Assembly (NCBI GenBank): GCA_964426915.1
Contig: CAYRTD010000113.1
Span: 1 to 13,906 of the forward strand
Length of the DNA stretch: 13,906 nt
Source: CAYRTD01 sp964426915
GTDB taxonomy: Bacteria; Bacteroidota; Bacteroidia; Bacteroidales; GCA-2748055
Direction of reading: 5' to 3'
Below the pieces are notes generated by a model. It saw only the letters and a list, made by a program, of their open reading frames with translations. It was not told where the DNA came from and made no database searches. Of the stretch, positions 1 to 6,516 are shown piece after piece. The translations under genes were made by a program, and so were the position numbers. Position 1 is the stretch's first letter, and each line of letters opens with the position of its first letter.

Positions 1-157
1 GAAGGAGGAATGCTTTCAATTTGTAAGTAACCTAAACTTAAAAAATACTTTTTAGACATTCTCATAATGTGCGATATAGACAGATTATTCAAAAAAAAAC
101 AGATAGCTATATTATATAATAAAGTTTTTAAATATTTTTGGGATAAAATAATTTTAT
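1..157. other. Left-edge non-coding leader
   Basis: No gene can be placed here. The three + strand frames entering from the left edge all stop early (stops at 24-26, 28-30 and 53-55), so at most the last few codons of an upstream gene are present and the frame cannot be chosen. A short hairpin, ACATT at 56-60 and AATGT at 66-70, has no T-run after it and is not a convincing terminator. The rest is A+T-rich sequence leading to the promoter box of the next gene. Confidence 0.5.
133..140 (+). promoter_or_regulatory. Bacteroidota -7 box for the DUF5606-type gene
   Basis: TATTTTTG is an exact match to the Bacteroidota -7 consensus TAnnTTTG and lies 17 bases before the ATG at 158, predicting a very short untranslated leader. 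No TTTG is visible at the -33 position, so the call rests on the -7 box alone. Confidence 0.45.
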
Positions 158-637
158 ATGAAATTGAAAGACATAATGGCAATAGGAGGGAAACCTGGTC
201 TCTATAAATTTATTGCTCAGGCTAAAAGTGGTATTATTGTAGAATCACTAACCGATAAAAAAAGGATTCCAGCTTATGCAAGCGATAAGGTTAGCTCCCT
301 TGAAGATATTGCTATATTTACGGAAGAAGATGAAGTGTCGCTGAATGAAGTCTTCAGGAAAATCTATGAAAAAGAAAATGGTAAAAAGGCCATTTCTCCC
401 AAATCCTCTCCAGATGAACTAAAAGATTATTTCGGTGAAATACTCCCCGAATACGACAGGGAAAGAGTATATATATCAGATATTAAGAAAGTCCTTTCCT
501 GGTACAATCAGCTTGAAGAATTAAATTTATTGGAGTTTGAGGAAAATGAAGAAGAACCGGAATCGAAAAATGAAGAGCAGTTAAAAGAGGATAAGGTTAA
601 GGATGATAACGACAAAGGAAAAGAAACTTCTTCCTGA
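158..637 (+). CDS. DUF5606-type conserved Bacteroidota protein
   Basis: A 159-residue soluble protein without signal peptide or membrane segment. The N-terminal block (KLKDIMAIGGKPGLYKF, then GIIVESL, then IPAYASDKVSSLEDIAIFT, residues 2-55) is the well-conserved part I recognise from the DUF5606 family, found in Bacteroidota. A second helical block around residues 85-122 ends in DIKKVLSWYNQL. From about residue 126 the protein becomes a highly acidic, Glu/Lys/Asp-rich tail of low complexity, probably disordered. The start at 158 follows a -7 box closely and opens directly on the conserved block. The molecular function is unknown; the compact N-terminal block could be a small beta-rich binding domain, but that is inference. 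It appears monocistronic, with the next gene convergent. Confidence 0.8.
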   Translation: MKLKDIMAIGGKPGLYKFIAQAKSGIIVESLTDKKRIPAYASDKVSSLEDIAIFTEEDEVSLNEVFRKIYEKENGKKAISPKSSPDELKDYFGEILPEYDRERVYISDIKKVLSWYNQLEELNLLEFEENEEEPESKNEEQLKEDKVKDDNDKGKETSS

Positions 638-688
638 TCCGCGTTATCGGTTGTCTGGTGGATATATGAACTGATTATTTTTTCATTA

Positions 689-715
689 GAAAGATTACGG
701 ATGTTAGCATCTTTC
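689..715 (+). terminator. Possible weak terminator after the DUF5606-type gene
   Basis: GAAAGAT (689-695) and ATCTTTC (709-715) form a perfect 7-bp stem with a 13-base loop in the 100-bp spacer between convergent genes. On the + strand it is followed by a T-rich but interrupted tail (CCTGTTATTTT). The stem is A+T-rich and the tail broken, so the call is weak. Confidence 0.35.
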
Positions 716-737
716 CTGTTATTTTCACGACATCTTG

Positions 738-1514
738 TTAATCAAAGGCTTTGGATTTTTCCCAGATCTCATTCATTTCTTCAAGTGTCATGTGCTTGAG
801 CTCCCTGCCTTTGTGAAGAGTCTGACTTTCCAGAAAGGAGAATCGTTTCATGAATTTTCTGTTTGTTTTTTCCAGTGCCGTTTCCGGATCCACTCCATAG
901 AGTCGTGCAGCATTAATGACCGAAAACAACAAATCTCCGAACTCAGATTCGGTTTCTCCCTCATTGTGACTGTCGATTGCTGCTTTAAGTTCTTCTACCT
1001 CCTCTTCAACCTTGTCCCATACCTGTGAGGGTTCTTCCCAGTCGAAACCGACAGCGCGGACCTTTTCCTGGACTCTGTTGGCTTTTATCATTGCCGGAAG
1101 TGATGCAGGTACACCTGACAGAACGGATTTATGTCCTTCTTTTCTTTTTATCTCTTCCCAGTTTTCCTTAACTTCTTCAGCGGTTTCTGCAGCTGAATCA
1201 CCGAACACATGGGGATGTCTGAAAATTAGTTTCTCATTGATGCCCTTTAAAACATCGGCAATATCGAAGGCTTTCTTTTCCTGTCCGATTTTAGAATAAA
1301 AAACTATATGTAATATCAGATCTCCGAGCTCTTTACGGATTTCTTCAAGATCATCATCCAGAATGGCATCGGCCAATTCGTATGTTTCTTCGATGGTCAG
1401 ATTTCTTAAAGACTGAAATGTTTGTTTTTTGTCCCATGGGCATTTTTCCCTTAGTTCATCCATTATCTCAAGCAAATCATCAAAAGCCTTCAATTTTTCT
1501 TTTTTTGAATTCAT
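738..1514 (-). CDS. mazG: Nucleoside triphosphate pyrophosphohydrolase MazG
   Basis: MazG hydrolyses NTPs and dNTPs to the monophosphate and pyrophosphate, acting as a cytosolic house-cleaning enzyme; in E. coli it also lowers ppGpp. The 258 residues match the two-domain family length (E. coli is about 263). The N-domain shows CPWDKKQTFQSL (25-36), E42-E43-x-x-E46 and E62-L-G-D65, the metal-binding ExxE...ExxD pattern. RHPHVFG (99-105) and NWEEIKRKE (119-127) are family hallmarks. The C-domain repeats the pattern with an EEEVEEL run (170-176) and E191-F-G-D194, so both MazG domains look intact. The start at 1514 lies only 3 bases after the stop of the DUF62-family gene, implying one transcript. 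No mazE or mazF toxin-antitoxin genes are present here. Confidence 0.95.
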   Translation of the reverse strand: MNSKKEKLKAFDDLLEIMDELREKCPWDKKQTFQSLRNLTIEETYELADAILDDDLEEIRKELGDLILHIVFYSKIGQEKKAFDIADVLKGINEKLIFRHPHVFGDSAAETAEEVKENWEEIKRKEGHKSVLSGVPASLPAMIKANRVQEKVRAVGFDWEEPSQVWDKVEEEVEELKAAIDSHNEGETESEFGDLLFSVINAARLYGVDPETALEKTNRKFMKRFSFLESQTLHKGRELKHMTLEEMNEIWEKSKAFD

Positions 1515-1517
1515 AAG

Positions 1518-2309
1518 CTAACTCTCCTCCTCTAAAAATTCAATTCTGATATTGGAACTGATACCCAGATTTAATAGTTTATTCGCATTCCCGTTGTTAA
1601 TAGCAATTTCAAGAAGACCAGCAGAATTAAAAACCGCTACAAGTTCTCCTGAGGGTACTGATGAATAATCCTGGTTTATACAATTGATCATGTAATGCTT
1701 ACTTTGAACATAAATTTCGAAGCTTTGTTCTTTGCCTATCCTGTCGAAAAGCTCTCTTTTTATGTTAGTGATTACATTCCCGTATGAATCAATATAGATA
1801 ACTGTTCCTGTAATAGAATTTTCCTCAATGGTTGCCCTTAGGGGAATTCGTTCTTCCAGGGTATGAACTTCTTCACCGAGCTGTAAAATATTTTGATTGT
1901 CAATCAGTCTGCACGCTGCAGATGTGAACGTGTAAATCCCGGGAAAACTTTTGTGTTCTTTTTTCTCCTGTGGCTCAAGCCTCACTATTTTATCTGCTGG
2001 ACCATTTATTATCAGGCTGAATGCCCCGTTATCGTTACCTATAAAGAAGTGTTTATGTGCTTCAACGACATATAATGTTTCTCCTGTGGCCGATTCTGCA
2101 TTCACAAAATTAATATGGACGCTTCCTGCTGGAAAATAATGAAAGGAATTCCTTAAAATGAATGCCGCCTGCCTGGTATTAAATGGATGGATATTATGAT
2201 TGAGGTCTATAATGCTGACTTTTTTGTTTTTTTGCAAAATCTGACCTTTTACCGCCGCAAGATAATAATCGTTTTGGTTCCAGTCGGATGTTAATGTAAT
2301 AACAGGCAT
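1518..2309 (-). CDS. SAM-hydroxide-adenosyltransferase-family (DUF62) protein, catalytic triad apparently lost
   Basis: The 263 residues match the DUF62 family (S-adenosylmethionine hydroxide adenosyltransferases, related to the SAM-dependent fluorinase and chlorinase). Recognisable blocks are ITLTSDW (4-10), DYYLAAVKG (14-22), IIDLNHNI (33-40), AAFIL (48-52), YFPAGSVHI (58-66), the DNG at 93-95 and, in the C-domain, GTVIYIDSYGNVITNI (168-183). Active members cleave SAM with an Asp-Arg-His triad, in motifs like DPGVGTxR and FHGRD. Aligned by eye, those positions are N70, E77 and P123 here, so ordinary SAM hydrolysis is doubtful. Fluorinase or chlorinase activity should not be inferred. No signal peptide. 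It is the promoter-proximal gene of a unit with mazG and is divergent from phoH. It could be a ligand-binding or differently reacting SAM-family protein. Confidence 0.85.
   Translation of the reverse strand: MPVITLTSDWNQNDYYLAAVKGQILQKNKKVSIIDLNHNIHPFNTRQAAFILRNSFHYFPAGSVHINFVNAESATGETLYVVEAHKHFFIGNDNGAFSLIINGPADKIVRLEPQEKKEHKSFPGIYTFTSAACRLIDNQNILQLGEEVHTLEERIPLRATIEENSITGTVIYIDSYGNVITNIKRELFDRIGKEQSFEIYVQSKHYMINCINQDYSSVPSGELVAVFNSAGLLEIAINNGNANKLLNLGISSNIRIEFLEEES
1522..1533 (-). promoter_or_regulatory. Shine-Dalgarno-like purine run before mazG
   Basis: On the minus strand the run GAGGAGGAGAG ends about 7 bases before the mazG ATG, a normal distance for ribosome binding. It is also the codons for the terminal Glu-Glu-Glu-Ser of the upstream DUF62-family protein. 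Strong Shine-Dalgarno sites are uncommon in Bacteroidota, so this may be chance from Glu codons or a real device for translational coupling. It supports the choice of 1514 as the mazG start. Confidence 0.35.
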
Positions 2310-2358
2310 AAAAACGGAAAACTATGGGTCTGATTTATTGAAATATAAAAAAAATCAC

Positions 2359-2366
2359 TTATTTTG
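2359..2366 (+). promoter_or_regulatory. Candidate -7 box for phoH-purC
   Basis: TTATTTTG resembles the Bacteroidota -7 consensus TAnnTTTG with one mismatch and lies 34 bases before the phoH ATG. It is the mirror image, within the palindrome, of the exact -7 box on the other strand. No clear -33 element. Confidence 0.35.
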
Positions 2367-2373
2367 TACATAT

Positions 2374-2381
2374 CAAAAGTA
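2374..2381 (-). promoter_or_regulatory. Bacteroidota -7 box for the DUF62-mazG unit
   Basis: Read on the minus strand this is TACTTTTG, an exact match to TAnnTTTG, 64 bases upstream of the ATG at 2309. It is embedded in the palindrome at 2353-2387. A TTG lies upstream at 2394-2396 but is too close to be a standard -33 element. Confidence 0.45.
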
Positions 2382-2400
2382 GTGATTATTATTCAATTTT

Positions 2401-3351
2401 ATGATTGATACCACCATATATTTAGAGGGGATAGATCCTATCGACTTTTTTGGAGTTAGTAATGTTAGATTTGAAAGAATAAAGCATCATTTTCCCAAAT
2501 TGAAAATAACATCCCGGGGAAATGAGATACGCGTAAAAGGCGATGAAAAGGAAATAGAGCGATTCCGGGATAAGATTAGTTTACTTATGGATTACCTTAA
2601 CCGGTTTAACGATATATCTTCTGAAGAACTTGATGAAATTCTGAATGACGGAAGAGATTTTACTATTTCCGGTCCTGATGACTCCGGAGGAGCTTTGCTC
2701 TATGGAGAAGGCGGCAAGCCAATAAAAGCCCAAACCGTAAATCAGAAGAAACTTGTTGAAGAGTCATTGGTGAATGATTTGGTCCTTGCTGTAGGGCCGG
2801 CCGGAACAGGAAAAACCTATACCGCCATTGCTCTTGCTGTAAGGGCATTGAAAATGAGGGAGGTGAAGCGAATAATACTTACACGACCGGCAGTTGAAGC
2901 CGGAGAGAGACTTGGTTTCCTACCCGGGGATTATAAGGAAAAACTCGACCCCTATCTTCAACCACTTTATGATGCTCTGAATGACATGATTCCGCCAAAG
3001 CGCCTTAAAACATTTGTCGAGGAAGGTATAATTCAGATTGCACCTCTGGCTTATATGAGAGGAAGAACTTTGGACAATGCTTTTGTGATTCTCGATGAGG
3101 CACAAAATGCAACAGGAAACCAGTTAAAAATGTTTCTTACCAGAATGGGTAGGAATGCAAAATTTATAGTTACCGGTGACATTACACAAATCGACCTTCC
3201 AAAAAAGCAACAATCCGGTCTTATCATAGCAATGAAGGTTTTAAAAGACATTCGGGGAATATCCATTATTCTTTTTGATGAAAGGGATATTATCCGTCAC
3301 CGGCTGGTGAAATTTATTGTTGAGGCATACAGCTCAAACGAGGAAGATTAA
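2401..3351 (+). CDS. phoH: PhoH-family P-loop ATPase
   Basis: A 316-residue cytosolic protein of the PhoH (PhoH/YbeZ-like) family, ATPases related to helicase cores and linked to RNA metabolism and ribosome maturation; the exact substrate is unsettled. The ATPase core follows an N-terminal region (about 1-110) that includes IRVKGDEKEIERF, residues 43-55, which resembles the KH-like part of longer PhoH proteins. Walker A is GPAGTGKT (132-139), ILTRPAVEAGERLGFLPGD (159-177) is the family signature, Walker B is FVILDEAQN (228-236) and the sensor block is IVTGDITQIDLP (256-267). RHRLVKFIVEAY (299-310) is the usual C-terminus. Length and motifs are complete. The ybeY endonuclease gene, a frequent partner elsewhere, is not beside it. 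purC follows after 26 bases, so the two are probably cotranscribed. Confidence 0.93.
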   Translation: MIDTTIYLEGIDPIDFFGVSNVRFERIKHHFPKLKITSRGNEIRVKGDEKEIERFRDKISLLMDYLNRFNDISSEELDEILNDGRDFTISGPDDSGGALLYGEGGKPIKAQTVNQKKLVEESLVNDLVLAVGPAGTGKTYTAIALAVRALKMREVKRIILTRPAVEAGERLGFLPGDYKEKLDPYLQPLYDALNDMIPPKRLKTFVEEGIIQIAPLAYMRGRTLDNAFVILDEAQNATGNQLKMFLTRMGRNAKFIVTGDITQIDLPKKQQSGLIIAMKVLKDIRGISIILFDERDIIRHRLVKFIVEAYSSNEED

Positions 3352-3377
3352 TAAACCATTTTTAAAAATATAGTATT

Positions 3378-4328
3378 ATGGAACAGGCAGTTGTTAAAAC
3401 AAATTTTGAATTCGAAGGACAAAAAAATCTTTACCAGGGAAAGGTAAGAGATGTATATAATATTGACGATAAATATCTTGTGATGCTTGTCACTGACAGG
3501 ATATCGGCCTTTGATGTCGTACTTTCAAAGGGAATCCCCTATAAAGGACAGGTTCTGAATCAAATAGCCACGAAGTTCCTGGATGCTACCAGCGATATTG
3601 TTCCAAACTGGAAAATTGCCAGCCCTGATCCAATGGTCACAATTGGAGAGAAAGCCAATCCCTTTATGGTTGAAATGGTTATCAGGGCATATCTTACCGG
3701 TCATGCATGGAGAGAATACCGGGATGGTAAAAGAAGTATCTGCGGGGTTCCTCTTCCGGATGGTCTGAAGGAGCATGATCGCCTTCCTGAACCTATTATT
3801 ACCCCCACTACCAAAGCTGAGGAAGGACACGATGAAGATATTTCACGTGAGGAAATTATTAATTCAGGCCTGGTGAATGAACAGGATTACCGAAAGCTTG
3901 AAGAATATACAGAAAAATTATTTCAAAGGGGAACTGAAATGGCTCATGATAAAGGACTTATTCTTGTCGATACCAAATATGAATTTGGAAAGATCGGTGA
4001 TAAAATTGTCCTCATCGATGAGATTCATACACCCGATTCTTCCCGGTATTTTTATCTTGAGGGATATGAGGACAGACAGAAAAAGGGAGTACAGCAAAAA
4101 CAGTTATCCAAGGAATTTGTAAGACAATGGCTAATTGCCAACGGATTTCAGGGGAAAGAAGGACAGAAAATGCCAGAAATGCCCGAAGAATTCATTCAGC
4201 AGGTTTCTGAGCGATATATAGAATTATATGAAAAAATTACGGGAGAAAAGTTTCAGCGTGCAGATACTTCAGATGTAAAGAACAGAATATATGAAAATGT
4301 AAGCAATTTTCTGGAAGAATTGAAATAA
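3378..4328 (+). CDS. purC: Phosphoribosylaminoimidazole-succinocarboxamide synthase (SAICAR synthase)
   Basis: PurC joins CAIR and L-aspartate with ATP hydrolysis to give SAICAR, a late step of de novo purine (IMP) synthesis in the cytosol. At 316 residues it is the longer form, larger than the roughly 240-residue E. coli type. Visible motifs are YQGKVRDVY (19-27, phosphate/ATP loop), LVTDRISAFDVVLSKGIPYKG (37-57), PTTKAEEGHDEDIS (143-156), LVDTKYEFG (196-204) and DEIHTPDSSRYF (214-225), the family's substrate and metal sites. No frameshift or missing block. No other pur gene lies in the window. It sits 26 bases after phoH with no obvious promoter or terminator between, so it probably depends on the phoH promoter. 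Confidence 0.96.
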   Translation: MEQAVVKTNFEFEGQKNLYQGKVRDVYNIDDKYLVMLVTDRISAFDVVLSKGIPYKGQVLNQIATKFLDATSDIVPNWKIASPDPMVTIGEKANPFMVEMVIRAYLTGHAWREYRDGKRSICGVPLPDGLKEHDRLPEPIITPTTKAEEGHDEDISREEIINSGLVNEQDYRKLEEYTEKLFQRGTEMAHDKGLILVDTKYEFGKIGDKIVLIDEIHTPDSSRYFYLEGYEDRQKKGVQQKQLSKEFVRQWLIANGFQGKEGQKMPEMPEEFIQQVSERYIELYEKITGEKFQRADTSDVKNRIYENVSNFLEELK

Positions 4329-4367
4329 ATTTACCGGGCTTAAGTTTAATAGAACAAATAAGTTTAT

Positions 4368-6398
4368 ATGGCAATAGTTCCTAAAAGACTGGAAACGATT
4401 TTTCTTTTTTTGTTTATAATAGCTGTTAGTGGGGTTTATTCGCAGGTTCCGGTAAAAAAATCCGATAATAAGGTAATTATAGAGGGAAAGATCTATTATA
4501 TCCATATAGTTAAACCCGGTGAGACACTATTTTCTATCACTAAGGCATATGAAGTTACTGAAAAGGATATTGCTATAGAAAATCCCGGCGTTTATTCCGG
4601 TTTACAGGTGGGACAGGTTCTTAAGATTCCTGTCGATGTTCCCGGTGCACCGACCGAAGAAAAACTTGTAGATTCATCGAAATACCATATCCATTCGCTG
4701 AAGAAGGGAGAAACTATTTATTCTCTTTCCAGGAGATATAACATCCCCGTTGAAGAAATTGAAAAAGCAAATCCTGGAATGAAATTAAGCAATTTACCTG
4801 TAGGGCAGATTATTCTGATTCCCAAGCTTAAATCTCTTTATTCTGAAGAAGACTTTTATTTGCATAAAGTAAGAAGAAAGGAAACAATATACAGCCTCTC
4901 AAAAAGGTATGGGGTTTCTGAAGAGGAAATAATTAAGTACAACTCTGAACTGAAATGGGGAAATCTGAAGACCGGGCAGGTGATCAGGATTCCCAGAGAT
5001 GAATATCTGGCAGCTCAGGAAGTTGAAGAAATTGTCCATAGTGAAAGGATAGATAGTCTTGAGTTCGATCGGAATGTAGAGAAAGGTAAGGATGAGTATA
5101 GCCTTATTGATTCCCTGGGGCTTAAACAAATGTCTATAGATGATTATTATACTAAGCTGAAAGACTTTAACCGGAGGAGATTGAATGTTGCATTTCTGAT
5201 TCCTTTTAATTACAGGGTCAGCGAGGCTGACAAAGAAGAAGAGACTAGTGAATTTGAGGAGAAAGAGGATAAAGAAAAAACAAAAGAAGAAAATCTGCCC
5301 AGATCGATCAATTTTCTGGAGTTTTTTGAAGGTTCTCTCATGGCTCTTGATGCATTAAAAGAATCGGGTATCGAAGTAAATGCAAGGTATTTTGATACAT
5401 ACCGTAGTCCGACAAGGGTTAGGGAGATTCTGAATTCCCGTTTTTTCCGGGATGTTGATCTGATTATTGGGCCATTTTTTTCGTATAATGTGGAACTGGT
5501 TAATGATTTTTCCCGGATAAATAAGGTGCCCCTTGTTTCTCCTTTTTACGATGGGATGGATCTGACAAAGAGCAATCCTTACCTTTTTCAAATTACCCCT
5601 TCTTATAAAACGGAATATTCAAGGGCTGCAGAGATCCTGTCCAGAAACTATGATAAAAATTTTATCTTTATATATCAGCAGGACAGTCTGAAGTACCATG
5701 AGATCGAATTCTTCAAAGCCAGCCTCCTCAACAAAATCGGACGTTTTATTCATCCTGAAAATGTGGTTTTAAAGGAAATTTCATATTTGAATCCTTCAAA
5801 GGAAAACCTTTCTGAAGATTTTTCTCATGCACTTTCCAAGGATAAAGAAAATATAGTGATTATCCCGGAGAAAGATCAGGCTTTTGTAAGTACGGTTATT
5901 ACACAATTATATTTTCAGTTGGGGGATTATGATATCGAAATATTTGGATTACCTCATTTTCATGAGTTTGAGAATGTCGATTTTCAGTATTATCATGAAC
6001 TTCGCCTGACCTATCTGTCACCTTTTTATTATGATTATAATGATAAGCAGATTCAATCATTTTTGCGTCAGTTTAGGGATCATTTTAAGGCAGAACCCCG
6101 GCTTGCTACACGCAGAGGTTGCTCATATGCTCTTGTAGGCTACGACCTGAGCTATTATTTTATTCATTACATTTCTGAATGGGATAAAAAATTTGTTTCT
6201 CATCTTAATTCGGGAGACATTGATAATTTATTACCAACCTTTTATTTCGACCGAAACAGCGATTTTGGAGGATTTGAAAATCAGGCCCTAAAAGAGGTTG
6301 TTTTTACCAAAGATTTTGAGATCTTATCGAGGGATACAGAATTGATTAAACCTGAAATTCCAGACAGGATCAGGAGATTTTGGTTTGATTATGATTAA
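4368..6398 (+). CDS. Secreted triple-LysM protein with periplasmic-binding-protein-like domain
   Basis: A 676-residue exported protein. Residues 7-25 form a signal peptide (Lys-Arg, then LETIFLFLFIIAVSG) with likely cleavage near VYS-Q26. Three LysM domains follow at about 43-89, 106-152 and 163-209, each with the typical YxxHxVkxGETlfSisk...y.v....i...N pattern and ending in GQ..xIP. LysM binds N-acetylglucosamine-containing glycans, so it should bind peptidoglycan. After a linker with a Glu/Lys-rich stretch (about 285-308), residues from LNVAFLIPF (272-280) onward resemble type 1 ABC-transporter substrate-binding (LivK-like) proteins, for example the FFEGSLMALDAL (319-330) and DLIIGPFFS (364-372) blocks. 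No transporter genes adjoin it, so it is more likely a wall-anchored structural or sensing protein than a transporter subunit. It lies 39 bases after purC; two copies of TAAGTTTA (4341-4348, 4359-4366) precede it and could be weak -7 boxes. Confidence 0.85.
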   Translation: MAIVPKRLETIFLFLFIIAVSGVYSQVPVKKSDNKVIIEGKIYYIHIVKPGETLFSITKAYEVTEKDIAIENPGVYSGLQVGQVLKIPVDVPGAPTEEKLVDSSKYHIHSLKKGETIYSLSRRYNIPVEEIEKANPGMKLSNLPVGQIILIPKLKSLYSEEDFYLHKVRRKETIYSLSKRYGVSEEEIIKYNSELKWGNLKTGQVIRIPRDEYLAAQEVEEIVHSERIDSLEFDRNVEKGKDEYSLIDSLGLKQMSIDDYYTKLKDFNRRRLNVAFLIPFNYRVSEADKEEETSEFEEKEDKEKTKEENLPRSINFLEFFEGSLMALDALKESGIEVNARYFDTYRSPTRVREILNSRFFRDVDLIIGPFFSYNVELVNDFSRINKVPLVSPFYDGMDLTKSNPYLFQITPSYKTEYSRAAEILSRNYDKNFIFIYQQDSLKYHEIEFFKASLLNKIGRFIHPENVVLKEISYLNPSKENLSEDFSHALSKDKENIVIIPEKDQAFVSTVITQLYFQLGDYDIEIFGLPHFHEFENVDFQYYHELRLTYLSPFYYDYNDKQIQSFLRQFRDHFKAEPRLATRRGCSYALVGYDLSYYFIHYISEWDKKFVSHLNSGDIDNLLPTFYFDRNSDFGGFENQALKEVVFTKDFEILSRDTELIKPEIPDRIRRFWFDYD

Positions 6399-6409
6399 AC
6401 GAGCTCCGC

Positions 6410-6427
6410 AAGCTTAGTAAAGCTTTT
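6410..6427 (+). terminator. Possible weak terminator after the LysM gene
   Basis: AAGCTT (6410-6415) and AAGCTT (6420-6425) can pair across an AGTA loop, followed by TTCTATAAAA, 11 bases after the LysM gene stop. The stem is short and the T-run interrupted, so this is only a suggestion. The rest of the 118-bp spacer to the convergent photolyase gene shows nothing clear. Confidence 0.3.
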
Positions 6428-6516
6428 CTATAAAAATACCCGCAAGTGAGTCAAGATATTCGACGACTTATTTTCATTCTGGTAGGTTTTTATACGGGTA
6501 AAGATGAGGAAATAGT

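Larger units (their letters stand above)
2350..2390. repeat. Symmetric imperfect palindrome in the DUF62/phoH divergent spacer
   Basis: Two nested inverted repeats share one centre near 2370: AATCACT (2353-2359) with AGTGATT (2381-2387), and TTTTG (2362-2366) with CAAAA (2374-2378). In each arm two unpaired bases separate them, and a 7-base centre (TACATAT) joins the arms. Twelve of 14 arm positions pair, and AA/TT pairs continue at 2350-2351 and 2389-2390. Its place between two divergent starts suggests a dimer-binding operator or paired promoter element; no regulator is known. Confidence 0.6.

Noticed and set aside
1..30. A GGAGGA run followed by ATG at 10-12, as if a gene began there
   Set aside because: The frame stops after six codons, at 28-30, so it is no gene; it may equally be the tail of an upstream reading frame.
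735..1299. Two long open frames on the + strand opposite mazG
   Set aside because: They are antisense to a complete, motif-rich mazG gene, have Cys/Phe/Ser-rich compositions unlike real proteins, and show no recognisable domain or promoter.
738..1514. A MazEF toxin-antitoxin system suggested by the name MazG
   Set aside because: No mazE or mazF reading frame is present; MazG alone is a widespread house-cleaning enzyme.
1518..2309. A SAM-dependent fluorinase or chlorinase
   Set aside because: That label comes from the superfamily. The fluorinase Tyr/Ser active-site residues are not seen at the aligned positions and there is no halometabolite cluster.
4341..4366. TAAGTTTA repeated 18 bases apart before the LysM gene
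   Set aside because: Both copies miss the final G of the -7 consensus, and the genes are close enough to be read from upstream; kept only as a note in the gene entry.
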